Below are positions 1 through 13,850 of a stretch of DNA of 64,000 nucleotides, piece after piece. The notes under the pieces are model-generated. The model was not told the DNA's origin, did no database searches, and saw nothing but the letters and a program-made list of their open reading frames with translations. A program made the position numbers and the translations under genes. Origin of the DNA: Spodoptera frugiperda (lineage: Eukaryota > Arthropoda > Insecta > Lepidoptera > Noctuidae); NCBI RefSeq assembly GCF_023101765.2, contig NC_064236.1, positions 1,860,001 to 1,924,000 of the forward strand, read 5' to 3'. Each line of letters opens with the position of its first letter. Within the stretch, counting starts at the first letter, position 1.

Positions 1-1087
1 GATCCGAATAAGGTTATTAACAACTGATTATAGGAAATAAAAAAGTTAATATACAAAGCAGTAGAAGAAAAAGGATTTAAGAAAAGCAGCAGAAACAAAA
101 TTAATTTTTCAATTTGCAGCAGAGACGCAATATTGTAAGAATTTATTCTCTGTTTGAGCAATTCGACGGAGGAATATGAATCCTTGGTGCGGGATCAAAG
201 TTAATTTTATTGGAACTTGAGGCAATTCCAAAGTGGCACTGGTAAAAAAAAAATGCTGAGGAGGAAACGATTGACGAGGTATGCTCAAGAAATACGAACA
301 AAGGAAAGTACGGAGACCGTTGGATAACTCTTAATGCGAGGGACAGACTAGTCAACGCTGATTAGGGGACGTAAGCGGAACCTCTTTAGGTAATTACTAC
401 AAATAATTACAACTTATTACAAAAATATCATAAAATCCATTAAAACGATGAAACCTTCCATGAAATCTGTTCAGTTGTCCTTTGATATGGCGACTAAGCG
501 AATGAAGCTCTTGTATTTGTTTTCTATTGTAGCTGTTAATATTTTTAAGTGATATATCTAAACAATTTTGAATATGACACTTAACAACTTTGAATAACAT
601 AATATAGCAAGGTTATTTGTCTGGGCCGTCCTGCTAACGAAGTTGTGGTTTAATTGCTTTTACAAGAACCTATGGTCACATACTGGTTATCGTTACGTCA
701 ACAGACCAATACAACATGTTGCTCCTTAAGTACCAAAGGGTACTAGGTACTATTTGGTACAAAAATTATAATATCAAAGACCGCTACCAAGAATAAAGGT
801 TCAAATAATACGAAATTCATACTCAGTAATAGAATGAAGCTTTCTCTATATTGAAGCCCATTGTTGACCATTCCACCTTTTAAGTATTACCAGTAAATAA
901 ACCCACGCCACGCCGTTTCTTTCTTTATTATTCGCGAGCAATAAAAATAAATATTTTTGTTTGAGTACATTTTAGATACCAACTTCATTTTTTCTTTTTA
1001 AGTCCACTCGTGTACATAGTTTAAGTGAGGTAAGGTATACTTAAAGACACTTTTTTATGTAGACAGGTACTATACCTAAGATATTGA

Positions 1088-1400
1088 GATGTCTTGGTGG
1101 CCCGGAGGATTAAGACACTCTCATGCATGAGAGTGCGAGTTAGAAAACCTACCACGGCAAGTACCAATGTAACTATATCATAGTTCTATATACTTCCTAA
1201 GATTATTTAGACACCACTGACAAATGGTGAAGGAAAATATCGTGAGGAAACCTGGGCTTATAATATCTAATTATGAGTTTGACTCATAATTAGCCAATCC
1301 CCATAGAGCAAGCGTGGTGATTTATGCTCAAACCTAGCTCAAAGTTTTGGTCAGCAGTTGCCACTTATAGGCTGTTGATGATGATGATGATGATGATGAA
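1088..1400 (+). mobile_element. Family-C SINE, full-length copy with (GAT)n tail
   Basis: The head carries a tRNA-like promoter (TTGGTGGCCCGGAGG, A-box-like; GAGTGCGAGTTAGAAAACC, a decayed B box). The body ends CAGCAGTTGCCACTTATAGG and then GATGATGAT repeats. It also contains the perfect hairpin CTAATTATGAGT-TTG-ACTCATAATTAG. Confidence 0.7.
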
Positions 1401-3343
1401 GTACTAAAGTGGTGTAAGTTTAAAAAGTATACCTACTAACATGAGTGCGCGCAGTGTACGCCACAATGTCTGCCTTTAGCGGCAACAGTAAATGAATAGA
1501 CAATAAAATCATCCTTTGGTTTCGAACACACATCTGCATCTGCGTGTGTCTTACGGAGGGATTTATTATGTATTTTGCAACCTTATTATAGTTATAGCAG
1601 GATAAACAGAGAAAACTCTTATTTGCTTTAATGTTACCTGCAGACTATCTAATCTCTGTGCCACGACGTGAGTTAATTAATATTCCTGTAAAGCTTGCGC
1701 GATACCAGAGCTAAATGTAATGCACCTGGCGTTTTCAATTCTATCTCATTTTTTAATCTAACAAAAGAAATAGTTGGGTTCCTTTGTAAAGTAAATGTTT
1801 TACGACTGCAAAGGCTTAGGTTGATCAAAGAGTTATAGTTTGTGGTTACGTCAGGTCTGTAATTGTTATCACTTTTTGTAAAAAAAAACAAAAAAAACGT
1901 TCAGCTAACGCTGCTGTGTTTGATAATGAAAAATGAAAAGTCAACGAACTAATCTTATATTTGCCTACAGGAAAATGGTACGCATGAAATTCATATCTAA
2001 TATTTTTCGCGCACGGATTAAAAGCTGAAAATTAAAAGCTCCAAAACACATTCTAACAGGAAATATGTGAAAATTCTAGCGTCGGCCTGTCAGTTACCAT
2101 CAAAAATTTTTTACTTCGCTTTTTTTCAATATTGAATTGAAAATAAACTAGTCACGTTGATTGCATTTTTTTCGAGTCTACAACGTTTATTTTGGTTGTC
2201 AGTCTTGTATATTCCGCGTCGATGTGCACACATATTCGATATCTATGCAGTGTAATCGTTTCACCAGGACTTCGATCTTTATTTGCTTATTTTTTACGAT
2301 ATAAAAACAAATAAACGATTTAAATGTTAGTAGCACATACTAAAGTTAATTGGTGTTAGAATAGGGCCAGCAATGAATGGAAAATGGGGCATAGCTACAA
2401 AGCTAAAAACTTCATGTTGCAATAATTTTAGTAAACTGAATTCATGTCGAACATTTCACAATGCACAACTCGACTCGAATGCCTCAAGTTTCAATTGTTA
2501 TGGTTAAGCTTTTGTGTAACAGACAGACAAGGAACAGCTAGATACAATTGCAGCAGCATGATAGGAATTGCGAACCTCTCCTCACAATTAATTTATATCC
2601 TCTTTGTAATTTTCCACAAAGGTCACAAAGAAAATATACCTCGAAGCAGTACTTGTTTTAAGACTTAAGAACCTTTGCAATATCGGTGCGCGTAACATTT
2701 TGCTGCGAGATTGTAGGTCATTTATAATTTCTTCGTCATTTACTTTTATCAAGTTATTATGAAACGTGAAAAATATTGCACACAGAAATTAAAAAAGAGA
2801 CAAATATGCATGTGCGGACCAAGCAGCTGCATAAAACAAATGCGTTATCTTGTAGGCGGGTTGCCAACCGTACACAATGGATAAATCTGATTGCGAACGG
2901 ACTGTACTGAGTATGGCAGCTAGACTGTTCGAGATCAGCGACCAGCTGTTGAAAACCAATATTGACAATGGTATCGAAAATCAGTGCCTTTGATTTAAAT
3001 TTCATTAAAAGGATTTCGGGAGAAGAGCTTTAAATTACAGATCTGTTTCGTTCAACAGTTCTTCGGATTTAAAATTAAATTCGAGAAGGACAGAAATCCT
3101 ATCGTGACCTATATTAGACCTTAATGCTTTATCTAATACTATTTATATTTTAAGATTATTATCTAATTAGATGATTGTAAGCCAAAGTGGGATTGTAAGA
3201 AGTTGTATCGTATTTATATCTCTAATTATCGTTAATTGGCGAGTCATTCCAATCTTACAGATAATTTCGTGTAAACTGATAACAGCGATGTTTATTTAGA
3301 GGAATTACTAATTTAACATGATTGTAAAAAGATTTGATTTCAA

Positions 3344-3508
3344 ATGACGAAGAAGGAGCTAATGAGAGTTTGTGATCTCCGGGGAGACGAGTTGAAATTT
3401 AAAGAGATAGTGCATTTAGTTGAGTTAATTGCGACTATTCAGTATCTGAGCTGCAGTAATACTTCATTAACATCATTGAAATTCCTTCACCAATTTCTCA
3501 GGATATGA
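3344..3508 (+). CDS. Possible small open reading frame (54 aa)
   Basis: ATG at 3344 (A at -3) to TGA at 3506-3508; the product begins MTKKELMRVCDLRGDELKF. The composition is protein-like, but there is no promoter, homology or splice evidence. It may be chance. Confidence 0.15.
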   Translation: MTKKELMRVCDLRGDELKFKEIVHLVELIATIQYLSCSNTSLTSLKFLHQFLRI

Positions 3509-4189
3509 ACGTGTGAAGCTTCAAATTGGAATGCACTCTCAGGGGTTCAAGACGTGGGCTTTATCCCAGCATCCTTGATTAATAAATATTGAAAGTGCAT
3601 TCAGCAGTGGAACGTACGATACGTACGTGCTAGCTTTGACAGCGAGAGACGCGTAGCTTAATAATATTTCGCATATTGAACGATTCACTGGACTCATCGA
3701 TGATATATGGACTCTCGAAGCCGACTAAATTAGTTTTTTAATTACTTTTCGGAACTTAATTCCGAATGCCTCAAATATTCGTGTCACGAATGAAAGGTAG
3801 GCATTAACATCATACGAGTAGCATAAATGAAACAAAAAATGTATAACTTTTTACAATCTTTTTTAAAGAACCCTCGTAGCGTTGTCAGATTTTGGATTCC
3901 TAATCTCCTACTTAAACTTAGGTATGTCTATGCGATATGAATAATCATTTTTAAATGATATATAAATTTAAGTATGACCCATTAAAAATTTGCAGTATCA
4001 CTTATCGATATGAAAAATACGTACCGTTCATCAATACGTATGTGTAAAGTTTTCCTTTGAGTCGTGAAGACGATCAAAGGTGACTCGGAAAACTTCCTGA
4101 TGAGTTCCTAGGATATTGGATACGTTGCATATTAGATCTTATGAGATATCCTACCCTATCTTTGGATGAGAAGTACATGTATATGCATT

Positions 4190-4373
4190 TTTTTTTTGAG
4201 GGAATATAGGCATTTTATGACCTCTCTCGCCTTGGGCGAGGCGAGAGGGAGTGTCAGACTCTTACTGGCTAAAAACTACCCCGTTCCCACTCCTGCTTTT
4301 CGCGTTGGAGTTCCGGTAATCCGCTAGGCAGTCCATAACTCCGGGTCGGCATCAGCCCTACTGGAGATATATA
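4190..4373 (-). mobile_element. Family-A SINE-like repeat, copy 1
   Basis: It contains CTCTCGCCTTGGGCGAGGCG, AGTGTCAGACTCTTACTGGC, CCCACTCCTGCTTTTCGCG and GGTCGGCATCAGCCCTACTGG. I take as the forward strand the one reading AAGGCGGGAGAAGTCATTGG. Confidence 0.7.
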
Positions 4374-7300
4374 AGTATAGTTTTTAAAATAATTAATGGA
4401 GATTGCAATAACCAAAAAGAGTATATCATTACAGAGTTACAGTTTGAGAGCTTTGTATGTAGGTATTTAACCTTTGAAGCGAATAAGTAGTAATTGCGAA
4501 TGAAAAGGGTTACTTTGCAGATTGCCCGAAGCAATGGAAACCGGGACTTTATTTATTTGTTGAATGGAGACCAACTCGAAGTAAAGTGTGGATTAAGGTT
4601 TGACCACATCGCGTAATTATGAAACAACCTTTTACATTAATAGTGTTCTTTTACTTTCATTTACTGAGGGTTCTTTGGAGTAATCTTAACCCAGGGCTCG
4701 TGTTACACTGAATAATGAAGCGACCGTTGCCTTCGCCTAATTAAAATGTGGCTCGCAGTAGATGTATCTATGCACTTTCATAAAATACTCTGCAACTAAA
4801 CTCTGGTGTGATGAAGTTGAACGTTAATGATTTGTTGTGAAGATGCAATCTAGAATTTCTTGTGCAAGTTGCTTAGAATAATTAGATCACAAAATGTATT
4901 TATGGTTGTTATATTTAGTACTCAAGTGATTTTCTTTCTTGTCTATCGCACTTTTATTGGTAGATAGGTATTTTTCAGTATCGAAATGTTTCAATCATTT
5001 TGAAACAGGTAATAAAACACCTCGGTTGAAACTCTATAAACTTGGATACTTTAAGTTAATGTTTAAAATAAAAGTCTTCAAATAATACCAAAGCAGTTTC
5101 ATTGCCATTACGCTTGATTAAAGTTTCGTAGATTTAAATGAAACAAAAAACCGAGACCAGTATTTTACTTTAAAATTGAAATAATAGGCTTTTCAAATTC
5201 TTTGTAAATTACGGCTCTTACGAACATTCGCCGTATTAAACAATGAGTATGAAAGATGAATGAGCTAGCTTTTTCAATTCTCGTAACCATGAGTGCAGAA
5301 GCTACATGATTTCAGCCCACCCCACATCGGAACACAAAAGGTATACCCAAACAATGCAATATAAATGTCAGCAGTGACCTAGTACAGATTTGTCACAAAC
5401 AATTATACGCGTCGACGGCGTGCTCCTGTTTTAATGGTTTCGGTGCAATCCACGTCATCACGTTGCATGCACGAGTTCGGGGTTCGTATACTCGTACCCG
5501 CACCGATTTCATAAAAACCGGACCCGTAAACATGTTTAAATACACATCAATAGGATTTAAGCCCCGTCAACAATGTACACAATGAGGTATATCTAAGGAA
5601 GGAACAAGATTTTTCACCATAATCAGGTTAATCCCCTTTTGTTGGGTTTGAAAATTTTTCTTTGTATAGAAGAGTGGGCGGTAATCCACGACGCGGGCCT
5701 ACATGGCTTCGAATTTTCTTTTCTAGTTTATGGCAAATCCATTTTGACATTTTCGTGATTATATTTTATTCGTATATTTTTAGAATACAGTTAAGAAAGA
5801 TAAGCCTAAAATCTTTTCTTAGGTTAGGATTGTGCTAGTATCAATCAATTACGATTTCCCTGTGAAGTAACAATCTCTTTATTCTCAGAAACGTTTAGTT
5901 TTATACAGTCGAATGAATATTAACTTTAGTTATTTATTTCATAATGGCGTGGAGGGGTTCCGTTGTTTTACTTTAAGCCGAGACCTCGTAAGCTAAATCT
6001 TTTTTCATTTATTCCATTTCCATATAGATTACATTTTAATATACTAAGCCCCACAAAACCAATGAACAAAATTTTTAACAATGTAAGTATATCTCAGAAA
6101 GACTACAATTTTAAACCCATTATAATAAAAAAATTGCTTACTTAAATAATAGGATAGAGCATGAGTATAAACACAAATGTGGCTTATTTTGAGCAAACAA
6201 AGGGTGACTACATCACCTGAGCAGATGCTTTTAAAATAATTTGGTCTTGTGTTGTTCACTGCGGTGCGCGGTATTTTACAATTGCAAGGCGGGATTTATC
6301 TTGTACTGCGAATCTTCTCTTTTATGAAATTAATTTGTAGTTTCTTTGTTTGACTGAGTCAAAAGGAGAATGTACAAATGTAAAATATGATATGAAATAT
6401 TTAATTAAGCTCATGGGGGCTGGCCTTTTGTCTTTAGTAGTTGGAATTTTACTATGGCTTATTTTCATTATGATTTTTAATACGTAGATAAAGAGATGAT
6501 GTTGGTAGACATATGCTTTTTTAATATAGCATCCATGCATGAACGAAAACGCCCATATGCATATTTATACATAGAAAGCTAAGCTTTTTGAGTTAGTAAG
6601 TTTCGATTGCAATGCTTCAAGTGTTTTAGTCTATCACCTACATGCATTGATGATTACATTGTTGATCCAGGTAAGAGGAAAAAAATTGGCAAGAAATATT
6701 AGTAGAGCGAAACGAATTTCCTGATTTCTGAGGTCGAATCGTCGAAAACAAATCGAGTTTGCATACTCCAGTCAAGGATTATTAAAAATAAATGGTGATG
6801 ATGAAAAAAATCATATTTTCGTAGTGAAACAGCATTGATAGATATGTCGCGGAGTCGCGAGTCGTGTCGCACGCGTAGCCACTAAAATAGTTGCTCAAAC
6901 ATTTTTCATTGAGTCGCCCACGTTATTATGTTTATTTCTACTTTCAAATCACATGTTCCTCACTCCATACATGTATTCCCGACTTTATACATCGCAAATA
7001 TGAGCGACGTAATCTTATGGAACTGTCCGGTTAACTTTTATAACGAAACTAACAAACCCGGAGAACTCCGCTGCCTCCACCAATGATCCCTGTTTTCCTG
7101 CTTTTCTTTTGATTTTTTTCCGAATTTTCTTTGCTATATACCCGAAACCTTTCTAACGAATGTAAAACTGTGGAAATCGGTTCGTGCGTTCTGGAGTGAT
7201 AGCGTCAGGAGGGAAAACCCGACTTATTTTTATAAGATAGGTAATTGATTTACCTTTAACACGCAAAACAAGATTGGTCTCATTACAAGATGTTATCTAA

Positions 7301-7776
7301 GTTCTAGTTAATATTTGGAGAAAAGCTACTTTCGACACAAAACATTTTAATGGATACTTTTTCTTCTGTTATGACTCCTTAGTCGGAGCGTTAATAGGCT
7401 ATTTTAAATAGCTTAAACGTAAGTAAGATTAAGCATCAGCTATGATTGCACAAAATTACCTAGTATAATAATTTTAAGTGCCATCTATAAATAAAATTAT
7501 TTTTTAATAATTTACGCTGAAAAATCCTACTTAATGCTAAGCCTTCTTTTTTTAAGGTAGGTAAATATCAATGTCGGTTAACATACTAAAACCTATACAT
7601 ATACATAACATATAAAACATAAGAGTAACCACTTTTCTGAAAACCGAACACTAACCTACGAAAACAGATCAACCTAAGAACCTCCTCATTTTGAAGTCGG
7701 TTAAAAATATACTGATAAAAATACAATGCATCTATTTGCTATTTCGGAGGGTCATTTATATTTTGAAGCACTCCAC

Positions 7777-7959
7777 CTACTTATAATAGCACTCAGTTAA
7801 TGTTTCAAGTTCATCTCGATCTAATAATTGCACGCGGCCGTCCGCGAGTGTCGTCTGCACGTGGGTGTATCGTAAAGCACCGTCGTAATATAAAATACAC
7901 ATCTTACAGTTATAACTATTTTGTCCCGAGTCTCTACTATTTTTTCGCGAATGATTCAT
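7777..7959 (-). CDS. Candidate short coding frame or first coding exon (60 codons)
   Basis: The frame begins at ATG 7959 with A at -3 and an in-frame TAG seven codons upstream. A TATAAAAA on the minus strand at about 8010-8003 lies about 50 bases before the ATG. The second half (DGALRYTHVQTTLADGRVQL) uses GC-rich codons in AT-rich surroundings, which favours real coding sequence. It either stops at TAG 7777-7779 as a 60-residue protein or splices just before the stop at AA|GTAGGT. It contains one C-x2-C pair and no domain I recognise. Confidence 0.4.
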   Translation of the reverse strand: MNHSRKNSRDSGQNSYNCKMCILYYDGALRYTHVQTTLADGRVQLLDRDELETLTECYYK

Positions 7960-8181
7960 CGTGAACTTATTTATGTTCTAATGTATAGATTTGGTTGTTC
8001 TGTTTTTATAACGATATTTTCTAGTGGCGGATATTAGAATGTCCATGTTAAGATAACTATTGCTTTGGGATTGGGTTTTTGGGTAGTTTTTAACTTACTA
8101 GCTTTCCTGCTCATGTGGTCGAAGGAAAATTGAGCTTACATCATACTTTTGAGCCTCTGAACTATCTTGAAACGAACGAAA

Positions 8182-8270
8182 TCGCTAACCCGCCTTGATA
8201 GATTAATGTTTAAACCTTCTCCGTGTGAAAAGAGGCATTTGCTCAGCAGTGGCCACACTTATATACTAGG
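8182..8270 (+). mobile_element. Family-C SINE 3' fragment
   Basis: AATGTTTAAACCTTCTCCGTGTGAAAAGAGGC followed by TCAGCAGTGGCCACAC matches the end of the family without the GAT tail. Confidence 0.5.
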
Positions 8271-9276
8271 TACATTCTACACAATTTACTAGTTTTTTAT
8301 TCAATCAAAATACATTATGGTTCTCGTTATCGCATTGTGAAATAATTGAACCAACTAGGTATATACCACGCGTAATAAATACTTTTGTATCACAATTTTC
8401 TTTTACTGCAAAATAAGATTACATTTTTATAAAACATTTATTTATTTATTTATTTATTATATTACTTTGACGCTGTAGCTGAAAACAAGAGTTTTAAGTT
8501 ATTATAGGTACCTATGCAACATGGTTTTCCTTATATTTTAAGGCAATAAATTAAGTAAATAGGAAACCAAGTGCATTTAATTTCTACTCACTTCGATAAA
8601 ATATAAAGTCATTCTACTGAGGACAGATCAATTAAACATGCTCTGTCATACTAGTTAAAATTATTGTTAAAAAGTTATCAATTTTGTACCAAAGAGTTAG
8701 GTATCGAGCTAGACACACGAATCTCGCAAATAGAATTAATGTATTCGCACAGAGATGGAAAAATCAGACCAAAAATCCATCCAACTTCAGCTCATTGGAG
8801 CGTGCGTAATCGTGCGTATTCGCGCGAGCCTTTAAATCTCCGAAGTAAAATGTGCACAATGCAGTCAAGATAAGGTTGAATTTGCTATGTAAATAATTAC
8901 ATTTTTACTTCACAAAAGAGATAGTGGTTGTACAGTCACGTTTGTTGTTTTACGTTTTGTAGTGGACTGTGTATGTGTTTATTAACAATGGACACAAGGA
9001 CAACTAATGAATTCTTTGTTTTGAACTCAAATATTTTGCTCGACACGTTTCTGGTGTATAATGAATCTCTTTCATACAGAATTCCGTGTTTTGGTTTAGT
9101 TAAACGAAGGTTTCTTTTCCAGGTTTTGTCAAAATTGAAAAGAAAACGGAGTTGGAAAGCTTACTGGGCGTCTTATTTGTGAAGCCTTTGAGACACAGCT
9201 CACAGCCACTGCTTTTGATAAAATCATCTCCAGTGCCTATTTAACAGTTCACTGCTCGAGTATGAACCACCTGTAT

Positions 9277-9356
9277 CCTTAGTACGAGTTTGCTTTACGT
9301 TTAAAGTAATCGAAACTCTGATTGGCCGGCTCGAATGAACCAATCAATCAGAGCAA
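9277..9356 (+). mobile_element. Family-E MITE, left half only
   Basis: CCTTAGTACGAGTTTGCTTT, ACGTTTAAAGTAATCGAAA and CTCTGATTGGCC are the left arm and centre; the right end is missing. Confidence 0.6.
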
Positions 9357-10329
9357 GGATATTGAACATGAGAGGTGCCGTAATCTTCAGGTTTGGTTTG
9401 GCAGCCATGGAGATACTAGTAAAAAATAATTTAGCTCATGAAAGAATACTGATGTTCGATTTCTCTCAGATATGTAATTGCTAAGTCGACTCATATAACA
9501 CCCGCAGAAAGACTAGGGGTACCTACTAATAAATGTATTCTACTCTGCTGTCACCTCACAGATAGCTTTTATGTTATAACAAGTATACTGAATGGTTACA
9601 TTGTTATAGTTAAGTATAGATGTCAACAAAAGCCAATGGAAGCCCTCGCCGTAACCTTGTCGGAGTTTTAACTCTACGCAGAAGAAACACAAGTAATAAG
9701 ATTAATTGGTTACTATCTATCATCACTGTTTGATTGGCTAAATATCAATTAAGTAGATTGACTAAATATGTATCTATTCCATTACTGCGCACATATACGG
9801 CGCTTTGTTGTTTACTTGTTCAGTAATTACTTAGCTATTGAAATATATGTATTGCTATATGTACGTGTGTGCTGTTACTATCGTAGCGACGCGACATGTG
9901 AAAGTGATCTTTTGTATTTATATACTTCATAATTGCTATTAGTTATTTGCTAACGTAAGTAGTTAGACTGTTAAGCTGTTTCTGTTTGGCTAAAGTCCCA
10001 TTTGGGCGGCAATACATTTGATGCAACAAATGTTTTGATTTTAGTGTTATTATCGGTGAATCTAGAGACACAGCCTAGTGAAAGACGAACGGACAATAAC
10101 GGACGATATTAATTCAACCCTTAGTTACTTAGTATAAGGTTGAAAATAAGAATTTTAATAAACAGACAAGTTTATTTTTAAAGCCATTGCCTTAATCTAC
10201 TTAAGTACTTACTACGACTTTTTGTTTGGGAAGTTATTGTGTCCTCCAAAATTATGAGCTTTGCGACTAACTGACATTTCTTTGTTTTTCTACGGTATCA
10301 GTATTGTTGTAATCGTTTAATTATCGAAG

Positions 10330-10492
10330 GTACAATGACAAAGAGAGTCACCGAAAACCGACGTGAAACAACGGTTGCCTTGTGTTTCGATGTGTGAGTG
10401 AGGTTACCGGAGGCCCAATTCCCTCTTCCTAATCTTCCCAATCCCCGATTCAGCAACAATCCTTAAATTCCTAACCCCTGCTTCCTAAAAAT
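10330..10492 (-). mobile_element. Family-B SINE-like repeat, reverse orientation
   Basis: GAAAACCGACGTGAAACAACG, GTGAGTGAGGTTACCGGAGG and TTCCCAATCCCCGATTCAGC are the reverse complement of the 3' half of the family. Confidence 0.65.
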
Positions 10493-12570
10493 TTAATACT
10501 TATATGAATATTCCAAACAAAACGTGCTAAAAGATCACGAAGTATTTTAATTTGCGTCTCAATTAACGGTTTAGAAGCCTGCGGACGTTCTCAGGCAGTT
10601 GAGCTGATTTAATAAAAGGAATGTTATTAGATCTCGCTGCAATATCGGTGGTATAAATCAGCTAGAGTCGGCTTGCAAGCTTACATAGACTCTCAAGCTT
10701 GTAAAAGCGTAAGATTATCTCACTTTTTGACAACTTCATTCGTTTTGCACTGATAACTCTCAAACCGAAAGGCTGGTTCAATTTAACTATGTTTTAAGAG
10801 ATAGGGCTTTCTGTTTCCCAGCTTAATACATCATAGAGTTGAAATCATAGTAATGCAAAGTTATTTTATTTTTCATCCTACTCTGTTACGGAGTTAAAAA
10901 TTGCGTCACAGCGGGAATGACCCGAGCTAACTCATTCATTGTGTAATTTAAAAGGTACACAAATACCTTATCTTTATATCTTATCTTATTTTTAACATAA
11001 CCCAGTTGTTAGTGGGACAAATCTCACCTTCATTACGATACGTAGTGGGCACTGATCTCGGTGACATATAAAGCCACGAGCTCGCTTTAATTATGTTTAA
11101 ACGTTTTATAGTGACACTGTAAAAGCGTGCTGACAGCCCTAGTTATCGTACCGTCTATCTAGTCTTTATAACCGTCCAGAAACTTATAACAACCTGTGGC
11201 GGTTAGCAACAGGTTTATCTATAGCAAAGGAACACAAAAGCCAATCTATTCGTTACATAAAGCAACAAACTTAAATATTTATCTTTGAAGATTTTCCTTT
11301 TATGCAAGTTGTCTTTTAAAAACGTGAGGTCGCGACCTTACATTAAAATGGAGTTGAATTAAAAATCTATGTTTGTGTTTGAAGAGTCACGCGCCGAGTT
11401 TTCTTTGTACATTTCCTTGTATTGATATATGTATATTAAATTCCTTCTAAAACTTAGACTACAAAGAAGATATTTGTATTCTATGAAAGTTTTATTTTGT
11501 GGACACGCTTCCTGTATCCACGAGTTGAGGCGCAAGAGTCATGCCGAAATCATTTTAGTACCGGTTGGTATTTGCCGCTGGTCTGCAGAAAAAAAAAATG
11601 TTTTCCAGTGTAAAGACTAACAATACTATTTCTTCCACATACCAATAGAGGATCAGAACGAGGATTTTAATCATTAGTGACAGGATACACGTAAAGTGCA
11701 TTACATGTCTAACTATTTGTATAAACACTTTTGCTATTTACAGTAAAATTAAGGAAAGAGATAAATTGAATTAATTGAAGCCACGTCACAAATGTTAACA
11801 TTAGTTAACCTCGCGTATTAATAAACTAACTGCAGATGTGTTATTGAATTGATTAATTGAACGTAATTGGATTAATTTGTTTGTAGATCGCAATTCTTTA
11901 ATTTGATCAAAACATTTTTTTCAGGTAAATTGCAAAAACTTTTTGCCTTTTATCAATACAAAGTAGCATTAAAACAGAAAGTAGGTTTCTAAAGAAAGCC
12001 TCAATGACAGACGTTTAAGTAAATTGATTCATTTATCTACGTACGTGGCCATCAGTAATGAGCCATATTTGCAGAGTAATTTTATGAATTCCTAATCATT
12101 CTAGAATAGTACAGTGCTATTTTCCCCCTTCAGTATAAAGCGTAGGGTTTATTATTGGCATAGTATCGTATCGATTATTTTAATAACACAAAGTTTGCTT
12201 GCATTTTCCAATGCATTGTTCAGACAATTTCTTTTATACTTTGCAAAATTGTAAAGTCATATGAAAGACATACGACTCCGTTACTAATTTAGTCATTATA
12301 CGATTATTTTCTTTGCAATTACTATTGATTTTCCGCGACCCGATCATGCATCATTTTATATGCATGATGAGTGGCCTTTCAAAGTTTGTAATTCGCCAAC
12401 TCATTTTATCATTATTTTAATGTCAATCGAATTGTATAGCCATGAAGATATACTCATATACTTATACGTGGATTGTTTAAACGACGTTATTAGCCATTTC
12501 TACGACATTACCTTGTACCATACCATCGATCAACGATTCTCACATACATTACGGATATGCCGAATCTTTA

Positions 12571-13022
12571 TCTATACTTATAATAAATCTGTAGAAGGGT
12601 AAATTCTGTACATTGAAAATATTGAAAAAATAAAAAGCAGGGGTGTTACTCGATCGATACCAAACCCAAATATGTGATAAAAAAAATTTTGTCTGTCTGT
12701 ATGTATGTTCAGGCATCACGTGAAAACTAACGGTTCGATTTCGATGAAAGTTAGTATAATTATACCTTATTGACCTGGGCATAAAATAGGATACTTTTTA
12801 TTCTGGAAAAATACGTAGAAAAAAAATTCAGGTTTATACTATAGAACGTGAGTTCAAGAGCAGTAGTTCAATAGAGGTATCTCCTTAATTATTATGGGCC
12901 TAGCCGTATTTGGGTCCAATAGATATTATAAGATGTCATTGTCAGAGTTACTCAAAATGGAGAAATAAAACTTCCACGGGAAGACCGACATCCGCGCGGA
13001 CGGAGTCGCGGGCGGAAGCTAG
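12571..13022 (+). mobile_element. Nonautonomous Helitron-like element (452 bp)
   Basis: The element begins TCTATACTTATAATAAA directly after an A and ends in GGCGGAAGCTAG directly before a T. Helitrons have exactly this arrangement: 5' TC, 3' CTRR, and insertion between A and T without target duplication. A GC-rich imperfect hairpin (CGCGCGGAC...GTCGCG) sits just before the CTAG. There is no RepHel coding sequence, so it would be nonautonomous. Confidence 0.65.
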
Positions 13023-13461
13023 TACAAAATACTAGTAAAACATGTCGATTGAATAGTAGGCATTAGGTTTTTATATTTTTGTCTTAGAGTGATTTGACAT
13101 TGTACAATGTACACACATATATATGTATAATATCTGTAGTCTTATGTATTTAGCTATGTTCCCATAGAAACAAATTAAAATAAATATTCAAAATTCATTG
13201 TCTTATAATAGATCCTTCGTCGACTTGATAGCCTATGAAAATAGTTTAGCTAAGATCAATTTATTAACAAGATAGTTATTATGATGAGCTAAGATAACTA
13301 AGCTGAAGCCGAACTAGCGGCGTTGACGTCAAACTGTGTTCCAACTTCCAACGAACTTCGCAATTAGGTATTTCTGTTGGAGAGGTTTAATTATTATAGC
13401 TAAACAAAAATACGTTAGAAATATTAATGATTTACTTATCATAGCTTTATTATAACTATTG

Positions 13462-13642
13462 TGAGACATACTAAATTAACTAAAAATCACGCTTTACATT
13501 AATCGTCGCCCAGCCTACAGTAGGCCGTTGCCTCGTCTGCGCACGCTGCTCATAATGAAGAGTCCCTCTGTGACTCGAATGTAGTAGTGCTTTTCTCCAT
13601 TAATGTACTTGAGAAAACCGTGATTTTTAGTTAATTTTTTTA
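13462..13642. mobile_element. Family-H MITE, copy 1
   Basis: The left end is TGAGACATACTAAATTAACT, and the right end is a decayed inverse (TTTTTAGTTAATTTTT). The internal block GAAGAGTCCCTCTGTGACTCGAA is shared with the second copy. Confidence 0.65.
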
Positions 13643-13682
13643 TCAATGAAATCTCAAGTAAGGTAACTCAAAAGTGCTGACT

Positions 13683-13850
13683 TTTTTGAGGGGAAAAAAT
13701 CATCCAATGACTTCTCTCGCATTGGTTGAGGCGAGAAAGAGAGTCTCAACTCGTACTGACTAAAGACCACCACGTTTCTACTACAACTAACAGAAAACTT
13801 AACCCGTTAAAACGTCCGCAGCTCCGGAAAAAACAACTCCGGACTAAGGT
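13683..13850 (-). mobile_element. Family-A SINE-like repeat, diverged copy
   Basis: AATGACTTCTCTCGCATTGG, TCGTACTGACTAAAGACCACC and GTCCGCAGCTCCGG are a decayed version of the family. Confidence 0.6.

Noticed and set aside
12360..12602. 80-codon plus-strand frame
   Set aside because: AT-driven composition and it runs into the Helitron-like element.
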